From an uncultured Blautia sp. (GTDB lineage: Bacteria; Bacillota; Clostridia; Lachnospirales; Lachnospiraceae): DNA of 55,215 nt. The stretch's first letter is position 1, and each line of letters begins with the position of its first letter. Made by a program: the position numbers and the translations under genes. This document shows positions 1-6,891 of the stretch, one piece after another. The stretch is from assembly GCA_900541345.1 (NCBI GenBank), contig UQJE01000006.1, positions 1 through 55,215 of the forward strand, in the 5' to 3' direction. The notes beneath the pieces are model-generated. The model made no database searches and had not been told where the DNA came from. It saw nothing but the letters and a program-made list of their open reading frames with translations.

Positions 1-79
1 AAAAAAGGAATTTACAAGCCTTGATTTTGCTGGGCTGAAGATTCCGAGAGATTATGATTGTCAAAAGGAGGACAAAACC

Positions 80-1009
80 ATGAAAAAAAGAAACGTGCTT
101 GTTTATTTACTTACTGGATGTGTATTGACCGCTTCCATGAGTGTTGGAACCACGACTGCCGTTCATGCAGAAGCAGCGACAACATCCGCAGCAGCAGTTG
201 AACCGGGTACTAATATGTATGCGGCAGGAGAACTTACCCTTAATACACCGGTTTCCGGAACCATTGAAGGAAGCGATGACTACGCATGGTATTCCTTTAC
301 CACCGGGGCAGCGGGAACCGAATATCAGATTTCCTGTCTAAATAATACGCCGGGAAGTAATCTGTTATATTTTAATATCTTTGACGAAATGGGAACTGAA
401 CTTTATTCAGATAAGGCAGCCTCCAACGGACTTCCCTGTACGATAACTGCCAGTGACCTGCAGGCAGATACCACATACTACATAAGATTAGGAATTTCGG
501 ATATGGGCACAAGAGATTATGTTCTGACGGTTAAAGACCCGACAGCTCCAGCTCCGGAAATCATTTCAACCGGTGAAGAGCTTGTTGCAGGAGACAGCAT
601 GTATAACGCAGGTTCCATTCCTCTTGGTAAAAAGGCTTCTGGAGCTATTGAGGGAAGCGATGACTACGCATGGTATTCCTTTACTACGGAAGCAGAGGCA
701 GGAGCAGAGTATCAGATTTCTTGTGTAAATGGTACACCGGGAAGTAACCTGTTATATTTTGATATTTTTGATGAAATGGGAGCTGTGCTCCATTCAGGTG
801 AAGCAGACTCCAATGGTTTGCCCAGCACTATCATTACTGGTGATTTGCAGCCGGATACTACATATTATATAAGATTAAGCATTTCGGATATGGGCACAAG
901 AGACTACATTGTACTGATAAAAACCACAAAAGAAGATAGCAAGAAAGCAGCGGCTGCAGATGGAAAGGCGGCTGCAGATGCAGAGGCTTCCACAACAAAG
1001 GCAGAATAA
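80..1009 (+). CDS. Secreted protein with two PPC-like beta-sandwich repeats
   Basis: Predicted exported protein of 309 residues, function unknown. A classic signal peptide (MKKR..., hydrophobic core, likely cleavage near residue 30 after HAEA) precedes two homologous domains, about residues 45-150 and 170-283. Each contains an EGSDDYAWYSF block, a NLLYF-[ND]-IFDEMG strand and a final TTYYIRL-ISDMGTRDY strand. This resembles the bacterial pre-peptidase C-terminal (PPC) fold, a beta-sandwich usually appended to secreted enzymes; here no catalytic domain accompanies it. The C-terminus is a Lys/Ala/Glu-rich tail. The start is set by AAAGGAGG eight bases before ATG 80. The reading frame is open upstream to the window edge, so a longer product cannot be excluded, but the signal peptide argues for this start. 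The next gene also encodes an exported protein. Confidence 0.72.
   Translation: MKKRNVLVYLLTGCVLTASMSVGTTTAVHAEAATTSAAAVEPGTNMYAAGELTLNTPVSGTIEGSDDYAWYSFTTGAAGTEYQISCLNNTPGSNLLYFNIFDEMGTELYSDKAASNGLPCTITASDLQADTTYYIRLGISDMGTRDYVLTVKDPTAPAPEIISTGEELVAGDSMYNAGSIPLGKKASGAIEGSDDYAWYSFTTEAEAGAEYQISCVNGTPGSNLLYFDIFDEMGAVLHSGEADSNGLPSTIITGDLQPDTTYYIRLSISDMGTRDYIVLIKTTKEDSKKAAAADGKAAADAEASTTKAE
269..684 (+). repeat. Recent intragenic duplication (32-bp identical blocks)
   Basis: Bases 269-300 and 653-684 are identical over 32 bp, 384 bp apart. A second near-identical pair lies around 494 and 881. Identity at third codon positions points to a recent duplication or gene conversion between the two PPC-like domains of the enclosing gene. 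Confidence 0.8.
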
Positions 1010-1221
1010 TATTTCTTTTCCTCGGAATATAAAAATATCTGGAACGGATTTATAATGAAAAAATTTTCATATCTGTAAAACCTTTTGGCAAAATAACCTG
1101 TCTATATAGAGAACAGAAAAAAGCTTCAGGACGCCTGCCAGAATATAAAGCAGGGGCTTCGGACATCAGAAGAAAATATACTTTGCCTGAAACAATAAGA
1201 AAAGTAAAAAGGAGAAAAATT

Positions 1222-2028
1222 ATGATGAACAAAAAGATGAAACAAATTGCAGCAGGAATGATGGCAGCAATACTCACAATGTACGCAGGAACAGGAATCG
1301 TGCAGGCAGAAGAGCTTGAAGGATGGGAAATTGTAGGCAACTGCAGCGCATGTATTCCCATTGAGGAGTATGAAGGTAATCTGGAATATGCACCAGAGAC
1401 AGGCTATGCTATTGATGTACAGTTTGTGAATTCCACCATGGAGGATTACTATGTGACCCCACAGTTCAACTGTGATGTAACCAATGAAGATTTGGGAGAA
1501 ACATTCCAGATGCTGCTGTTTGGAACAGATGCGGTCTATACTCCGGACAGTAATCTGCCTGCGTTCAGCCTGCGGACACAGCAGCCATTGCTAGTTCCTG
1601 CAGGTCAGGTAACAAACGCAACCTATTTTATTGACTTTGGAGAAGATTATCAGGTGGCCGTATGCGAACCTGCCTATGGAACAGATGACGAGACTGCTAT
1701 TAACAATAGCTATGTACTGACAGGACATGATGAATATAGTTTTGGAAACGTGCAGATGGGACATTATGTAAATACCGTGGAAGATATAGAAGCCATGGTT
1801 GCGCAGATGAATGCAGCATACGAGGAAGCGCAGGCACAGGCAAACGCACAGAATCAGGCAGAGGCAGAAGCACAGAGACAGGCGGAAAAAGATGAGCTTC
1901 TGGGAGAGATTGTCTCAGATATAGCAGGCAAGGCATTTAATGATTTGGGAAACTGGATTGAGGAAGAGACAAATGGCTATTTAGACAAAGAAATGCAGAA
2001 CAAGATTTACAACTATCTATGTGAATAA
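1222..2028 (+). CDS. Secreted protein of unknown function with C-terminal coiled coil
   Basis: Exported protein of about 268 residues, family not recognised. The start at 1222 (or 1225) is chosen because AAAAGGAG lies just upstream and the product then opens with a typical signal peptide (MMNKKMKQIA..., cleavage near VQAEE). The in-frame ATG at 1183 would place 13 charged residues before it. The middle has Cys-x2-Cys (NCSAC) and beta-rich acidic sequence. Around residues 198-235 the chain is Glu/Gln/Ala-rich (repeated EAQAQANAQ-type heptads), a likely helix or coiled coil, followed by a short amphipathic tail ending in Cys. It sits between another exported protein and a membrane-fused sigma factor on the same strand and could belong to that regulon; this is inference. 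Confidence 0.65.
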   Translation: MMNKKMKQIAAGMMAAILTMYAGTGIVQAEELEGWEIVGNCSACIPIEEYEGNLEYAPETGYAIDVQFVNSTMEDYYVTPQFNCDVTNEDLGETFQMLLFGTDAVYTPDSNLPAFSLRTQQPLLVPAGQVTNATYFIDFGEDYQVAVCEPAYGTDDETAINNSYVLTGHDEYSFGNVQMGHYVNTVEDIEAMVAQMNAAYEEAQAQANAQNQAEAEAQRQAEKDELLGEIVSDIAGKAFNDLGNWIEEETNGYLDKEMQNKIYNYLCE

Positions 2029-2109
2029 TAAGAAGAATGTTGGGCGATTAAGACTATTTTGCGTCTGCAAGATGCAATCAGAAAGAATATATTCTGAAAG
2101 GCTGAAAGT

Positions 2110-2241
2110 ATGAATAACAAGTTAATGAAATGGTTTGTCTGGCTGTTACGAAAGGAACGGTCGCAAATTATAACAAAAGAAGAACAGACACAAAAACTCA
2201 GGCAGACAAGGGGAAAGGAAGAAATAAAAGATGAACTATGA
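2110..2241 (+). CDS. Possible 43-residue basic peptide overlapping the sigma gene start
   Basis: A short open frame (MNNKLMKWFVWLLRKER... ending in KDEL) has a hydrophobic N-terminal stretch and a strongly charged C-terminus. It ends 11 bases inside the following sigma-factor gene, which would allow translational coupling. An AAAGG lies about 8 bases upstream of its ATG. No family is recognised and it may be chance; the overlap is its main support. Confidence 0.35.
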   Translation: MNNKLMKWFVWLLRKERSQIITKEEQTQKLRQTRGKEEIKDEL

Positions 2242-4405
2242 GAAAGTGGTAAATGCGGCTCTTGAGGGAAAAGAGAGTGCATTTACACAGCTTTATGAAT
2301 CTACCCAACGGGATATGTATTATATTGCACTGAAATATATGAAAGATGAGGACGCTGCCATGGATGTGCTGCAGGATGCCTACCTGAAAGCATGGCAGTC
2401 TCTGGCAACGCTGAAAGAGCCTGGAAGCTTTAAGGCATGGTTTGGCCGTATTGTGGCGAACACCGCCAAAAACGCTCTGGCAAAGAAAAAACCTCTGTTG
2501 TTTTCACAGTTGGACGGCGAGAACGAGGAAGGTGACCTGTTTGAATTTGATATTGAAGATGATAAGACGGAATATCAGCCGGAGCGAAGTTACACGCAGA
2601 AGGAGACGCAGGATCTGGTACACGAACTGATAGACAGCCTTTCCGACGGGCAGAGACTGTGTATTCTGATGTATCATCTAGATAACCAGAGCATCAAAGA
2701 TATTGCACAGACATTTGGAATTTCAGAAAACACTGTAAAATCCCGTCTTTTGTATGGACGAAAAGCCATCAAAGCAAAAGCGGAAGAACTTCAGAAAAAG
2801 GGATATCAGCTCTATACAGTTGCACCAGTGGTACTTTTTCTGTATTTGCTGCACAGAGAAAAATTCTCCACCTCTGTTATGGCAGCTACGAACGCAGTCA
2901 TGGAGACACAGCGAGAAGCGATTCTGGGAAAAGCCACAGCAGCCGAAAAACCCACAACATCTGGAAAAACTACAACAGCCGGAAAAGTCACAACAGCCGG
3001 AAAGAAGGCAGGGAAAGCTGCGTTGAAGCAGACATTTATCCATACAACAGCCGGAAAAGTGCTGATTGGTGTAACTGCAGCGGCAATTCTCGGAGGCGGA
3101 GCAGCAGGTGTAGTACATTATCTTGGTCAGCCGCAGGAACAGGACGTGACAACCTCATCGGAAAATACGGAATCATTTCCAACAGAGGAACAGGAAACAC
3201 CACCTACAGTGATACCAACAGTCAGTGCAAATGATGAAATTATCCCGACGCCTGCTCCGGAGAAGCCGGATATCATACAGGAGCAGCCGGTTGCAGATGA
3301 AGATTTTTCATCTCTGCTGGCTGGCAATTTAACCAAAGAAGAACTCCAACTGGTACTCACCTATGGACCGTCAGAGATTACAGATTCCGGTTATCCTCAT
3401 TCTGAAAGCCTGAATACCCTAAACAGTATCTGGCAAGGCGATATGTCTGGTAATTTAATCGAAAAGGCAGATTACAATACATATAACAAAAAATATCTTC
3501 TCTCTGATGTGAACCGCCTGTTTTCCTTATTTACGGATTTTCAGTTTACTGAGAATAACGACTACGATACAGAGACAGGACCAAATGTGGACGGGGAGTA
3601 TATTATTTTTATTCCCGCAACATTGAATTATTCTGTTGAAACTCAGATTCACTCTGCTGTGTATACACCGGAAGAAATGCGAATTCAATACACGTATACA
3701 AAACAAATCTACGAAGAGGGACAGCCGGCGCAGACTTCGGAAAAAGAAGCAATTCTTCAGCCCAATGTACAGGGACTTTACCAGATTGTACGAATTGGGG
3801 ATATTTCCACAGAAGAATCTCCTGTAGAAAAAACACCTGAGAAATCAGGCATTATTATCGAAGATGCCAATGACGCCCCGTCTGGCATGGAGGATGTACC
3901 TCAGGCAACAGACCAGGAGGTGATGGCTCTGTACACAGATGCGGTAAATGCATCGGCAGCGGGAACAGATGGATATATCTTCTACGATTACGAGAACCTC
4001 ACCGGAGAGCGGGAATATGCCCTTTATGACATAGATCAAAACGGTATCGCCGAGCTGATTCTCCGGGAAAGCATTAACGAAGGTCCTTTTTTTTCTTTTG
4101 TGCACCGGGTTTATACAGTTGCAGACAACGGCGCCGGGTATGAACTGGTAATGATAGAAGGAATCGAAAATGCACATTCTTTTACGATTCCTACAGAGGG
4201 CGAGGGCTTGTATGCCTTTGAATTCTTTCGGGGAAATGGAGAAGAAGTTTTTTACCGTGTGATATTGGAGAACGGAACTCTGGTCCGCGCCTCTCAGCCG
4301 GAGCGTGTGACGACCTTGGGTGATGAGGATTCTCAGACATACTGGAATCAGAATCCACACCTTACCTGGTATGCGGTAACAGATTTGAGCGGACTTGCGG
4401 TATAG
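2231..4405 (+). CDS. ECF-type sigma factor fused to a transmembrane helix and large extracellular region
   Basis: Residues about 10-80 match sigma-70 region 2 (LYESTQRDMYYIAL, DAAMDVLQDAYLKAW, FKAWFGRIVANTAKN). Residues about 128-185 match region 4 with its helix-turn-helix (IKDIAQTFGISENTVKSRL). A weakly hydrophobic stretch (YTVAPVVLFLYLL, ~196-208) and a Thr/Lys/Gly-rich linker with repeated TTAGK units (DNA copies near 2950-3060) lead to a clear transmembrane helix at about 277-297. The remaining ~425 residues are Pro/Thr/Glu-rich and then globular, ending in a domain with YDIDQNGIAEL, a DxDxNG loop common in secreted Firmicutes proteins. Ordinary ECF sigma factors have about 160-200 residues, so this is a tethered sigma factor that would need proteolysis or act at the membrane. 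No separate anti-sigma gene follows. Fusion is seen directly; mechanism is inferred. Confidence 0.82.
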   Translation: MNYEKVVNAALEGKESAFTQLYESTQRDMYYIALKYMKDEDAAMDVLQDAYLKAWQSLATLKEPGSFKAWFGRIVANTAKNALAKKKPLLFSQLDGENEEGDLFEFDIEDDKTEYQPERSYTQKETQDLVHELIDSLSDGQRLCILMYHLDNQSIKDIAQTFGISENTVKSRLLYGRKAIKAKAEELQKKGYQLYTVAPVVLFLYLLHREKFSTSVMAATNAVMETQREAILGKATAAEKPTTSGKTTTAGKVTTAGKKAGKAALKQTFIHTTAGKVLIGVTAAAILGGGAAGVVHYLGQPQEQDVTTSSENTESFPTEEQETPPTVIPTVSANDEIIPTPAPEKPDIIQEQPVADEDFSSLLAGNLTKEELQLVLTYGPSEITDSGYPHSESLNTLNSIWQGDMSGNLIEKADYNTYNKKYLLSDVNRLFSLFTDFQFTENNDYDTETGPNVDGEYIIFIPATLNYSVETQIHSAVYTPEEMRIQYTYTKQIYEEGQPAQTSEKEAILQPNVQGLYQIVRIGDISTEESPVEKTPEKSGIIIEDANDAPSGMEDVPQATDQEVMALYTDAVNASAAGTDGYIFYDYENLTGEREYALYDIDQNGIAELILRESINEGPFFSFVHRVYTVADNGAGYELVMIEGIENAHSFTIPTEGEGLYAFEFFRGNGEEVFYRVILENGTLVRASQPERVTTLGDEDSQTYWNQNPHLTWYAVTDLSGLAV

Positions 4406-4454
4406 AATTTTACTGAAAAATGCAGCTTCTACAAAAAATACAGGAACTTCCAAA

Positions 4455-4462
4455 CCTGTTAC
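4455..4462. repeat. IS256-family target-site duplication (left copy)
   Basis: CCTGTTAC abuts the left terminal repeat of the insertion sequence and is repeated exactly at 5984-5991. Confidence 0.85.
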
Positions 4463-5983
4463 GAGGGTGTAAAATAAAGTGTGTAAGTTAAGAAAATAAT
4501 TTCGAGACTTACGCACTTTGTTTGTTATACAGAGTGTGTTAAGATAACAGGAAAGGATTAGAAAAGGATGAACACACTCAGTATGGCAAGAAAGAAAAAA
4601 GAGAAAACTCCAAATCAACAGCTGGCACAGGCAATCATTGATCAGTACCAGCCCCAAAGCGTAGAGGATATGCAAAACGCTTTAAAAGATATTTTTGCCC
4701 CTATGTTTGAAGCAATGCTTCAGGGGGAAATGAACAGTCACTTAGGCTATTCCAATAATGAGCGGGGAGAAAAAGAAACGGGCAATCGAAGGAACGGTTA
4801 TACAAAAAAGACTTTAAAAACAACAGTTGGAGATGTGTCGATAGAAGTTCCCCGGGATCGTGAGGGAACCTTTGAACCGGTTGTTGTCCCCAAAAGGAAA
4901 CGGGATGTTTCTGCTATCCAGGATAAAGTTCTGTCCATGTATGCAAAAGGAATGAGCCAGCGTGATATTGCAGAGACGATTGAAGATATCTACGGTTTTG
5001 AAATCTCCCATGAGACGATCTCTGAGATCACAGACAGTGTTCTGGAGCAACTTGAAGAATGGCAGAACCGCCCCCTGAAAAAGTTTTATACGTTTCTGTT
5101 TGTAGACTGTCTGTATGTTACGATCCGGAAAGACTATGAGACGAAAAACTATGCAATCTACGTGATTCTCGGATATGATGTGGATGGACAGAAAGATATA
5201 CTCGGACTCTGGCTGAGCGAATCAGAAAGCAAGCATCAGTGGATGCAGATATTTGATGAGATCAAAAGCCGTGGCGTTGAAGATGTATTGTTCATTTCTA
5301 TGGATGGCGTAAGCGGCCTTGAAGAAGGAGCGAAAGCAATCTTCCCCAATGTAACAGTCCAGAGATGTATTGTGCATCTTATCCGTAATTCAATCAAATA
5401 TGTGCCAAACAAAGACTATAAGAAATTTACAGCTCAGTTAAAAAAGGTCTATGGAGCCGCCAGCCTGAAAGCTGCAGAAGCCGAATTTGAGCGCTTTAAG
5501 CAGACATGGAGCCAATATCCTGGGGCTATAGATGTATGGGTGCGAAATTGGCAGCATGTAGCTCAATTGTATGATTATGGAAGTGCTGTAAGAAAGATTC
5601 TGTATACGACAAATGCAGTTGAAAGCGTTAACTCCAGCTTACGGAAGGTAACAAAAAAAGGGGCTTTTCCAAACGAAAATGCATTGTTTAAGCTGTTGTA
5701 TTTACGCATAACTGAATTATACAAAAAGTGGAATGGACGACCACTAAATAATTGGGCTCTTGTCCGAAATCAGTTGGATATGGATGAAAAAATCCAAGAA
5801 CGAATCCGTAAATATGAAAATGGCGGATTGTAAAATCAGCGGAAAAAGTTCCGTACAGGATAATCTGTTTGTCCATGGGACTTTAGTACAATAATCTAAT
5901 AAAGTTACTGACGATACATAAGGGGAGGTTCCCCTCCCCATAAATTTTTTTCTTAAAACTTACACAAAAAACTTGACAAACCC
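4463..5983 (+). mobile_element. IS256-family insertion sequence, 1521 bp, apparently intact
   Basis: The element is bounded by an exact 8-bp direct repeat, CCTGTTAC, at 4455-4462 and 5984-5991. Its ends are imperfect 27-bp inverted repeats: 4463-4489 begins GAGGGTGTAAAA, and the complement of 5957-5983 begins GGGTTTGTCAAG. They share GTGTAAGTT at the inner end and match at 17 of 27 positions. It encodes one full-length mutator-type transposase. Eight- to nine-base duplications are typical of the family. The insertion lies between the sigma-factor gene and spmA and breaks no recognisable gene. The perfect target duplication suggests a fairly recent arrival. Confidence 0.9.
4568..5833 (+). CDS. 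IS256-family (mutator-type) transposase
   Basis: DDE transposase of 421 residues, normal length for the family. The N-terminal part binds DNA (VEDMQNALKDIF, GMSQRDIAETI). The catalytic residues are visible as Asp in LFVDCLYVTI, Asp in FISMDGVSGLEEG and Glu in TTNAVESVNSSLRK. The order and the HLIRNSIKYV block are typical of this family. The start at 4568 follows AAAGG at 11 bases; ATG 4583 (MARKKKEK) is an alternative and may be the commonly annotated start. It fills most of an element with terminal repeats and a target duplication, so it is probably active. Confidence 0.95.
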   Translation: MNTLSMARKKKEKTPNQQLAQAIIDQYQPQSVEDMQNALKDIFAPMFEAMLQGEMNSHLGYSNNERGEKETGNRRNGYTKKTLKTTVGDVSIEVPRDREGTFEPVVVPKRKRDVSAIQDKVLSMYAKGMSQRDIAETIEDIYGFEISHETISEITDSVLEQLEEWQNRPLKKFYTFLFVDCLYVTIRKDYETKNYAIYVILGYDVDGQKDILGLWLSESESKHQWMQIFDEIKSRGVEDVLFISMDGVSGLEEGAKAIFPNVTVQRCIVHLIRNSIKYVPNKDYKKFTAQLKKVYGAASLKAAEAEFERFKQTWSQYPGAIDVWVRNWQHVAQLYDYGSAVRKILYTTNAVESVNSSLRKVTKKGAFPNENALFKLLYLRITELYKKWNGRPLNNWALVRNQLDMDEKIQERIRKYENGGL

Positions 5984-5991
5984 CCTGTTAC
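5984..5991. repeat. IS256-family target-site duplication (right copy)
   Basis: Exact second copy of CCTGTTAC at the right end of the insertion sequence. Confidence 0.85.
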
Positions 5992-6159
5992 CATCTGCCT
6001 TAACTATATTTACAATAAAATCATGACATTTTTATTTCAATTTCTGTCCATTCTGTAAGTAATTCTGCCGGAATGGACGGAAAAACCCTTAATCCATAAA
6101 AATCAGATTCCTGAAAAAAATATCAAATTTATGATATATTTTCCTACCCGGCAGCAATT

Positions 6160-6780
6160 TTATATATCATCATTTTTCCGTTCTCCAATTATTTTACAAA
6201 ACACCACCGCCGCCCCTGTACTTACCGCAGTTGCCACAATTCCCGGTCCCACAACTGCGGCAGGATTTACACTCCCGTACTGTGCCCTGTAAGCAATCAT
6301 ATTCATCGGAAGAAGCTGTAGCGACGAAACATTAATAATCATAAACGTACACATAGCTGCGCTCGCAATATGCGGAGCTCTCTTTTTTGTCACTCCCCTT
6401 CTCTTACAATCTTCCTCATTCAATTTCTGAAGTTCCCGGACAGCACACAGCCCTGATGAAGTACTTGCCCAGCTCAATCCCAGAATATTCGACAAAAAAT
6501 TCAGAGAAATATATTTTCCCGCCTGAGATTCCGGAGAAATATCAGGAAAAAGAAATCGCAGAACCGGTTTCATTCCTCGGGAAAGCAGGCTGACAAGCCC
6601 CGTGTTTTCCGCAATCTTCATAATTCCCGTCCACATGGCAGTAATTCCCGCCATAGAAATACATAATGCCACCGCCTCCTTTGACGAGGAAATCACTGCC
6701 TCTGTGACTTCCTGAAGGTTCCCATTTAATGCTCCGAACACAATTCCGATAATCAGCATTCCACCCCATAAATAAGTCAT
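6160..6780 (-). CDS. spmA: Spore maturation protein A-like (nucleoside-recognition/gate domain)
   Basis: Membrane protein of 206 residues resembling SpmA, which works with SpmB in dehydration of the spore core in Bacillus. Visible features are a first membrane helix (LWGGMLIIGIVFGALNG), the gate-domain signature with SMAGITAMWTGIMKIAE and NILGLSWASTSSGL, and a later MCTFMIINVSSLQLLPMN segment. Length agrees with the family. SpmB is normally encoded directly downstream, but 169 bases of non-coding DNA and then an IS256 element follow instead, so the pair is split or SpmB lies elsewhere. A terminator separates it from glgP upstream, so it has its own promoter. Confidence 0.85.
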   Translation of the reverse strand: MTYLWGGMLIIGIVFGALNGNLQEVTEAVISSSKEAVALCISMAGITAMWTGIMKIAENTGLVSLLSRGMKPVLRFLFPDISPESQAGKYISLNFLSNILGLSWASTSSGLCAVRELQKLNEEDCKRRGVTKKRAPHIASAAMCTFMIINVSSLQLLPMNMIAYRAQYGSVNPAAVVGPGIVATAVSTGAAVVFCKIIGERKNDDI

Positions 6781-6842
6781 ATAAAACCCGTTTGTAACTG
6801 TTTCGTACCCTCACAGTTACGTTTTTTTCTTAAAATATATGA

Positions 6843-6870
6843 AGTCCCCGGAAAAATCATTCCGGGGACT
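6843..6870 (-). terminator. Rho-independent terminator of glgP
   Basis: Read on the minus strand, AGTCCCCGGAA pairs perfectly with TTCCGGGGACT around a 6-base loop, about 20 bases after the glgP stop. The downstream T-tract is weak (TCATATATTTT). Confidence 0.75.
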
Positions 6871-6891
6871 CCCTGTCTCATATCACTTGTA

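Noticed and set aside
4406..4454. Disruption of a gene by the IS256 element
   Set aside because: Joining the flanks at the single target copy gives no coding frame linking the sigma gene to anything in 5992-6159.
3845..4675. 276-codon minus-strand frame over the sigma gene end and the insertion sequence
   Set aside because: It crosses the IS256 boundary and target duplication, so it cannot be an old gene, and it is antisense to two supported genes.
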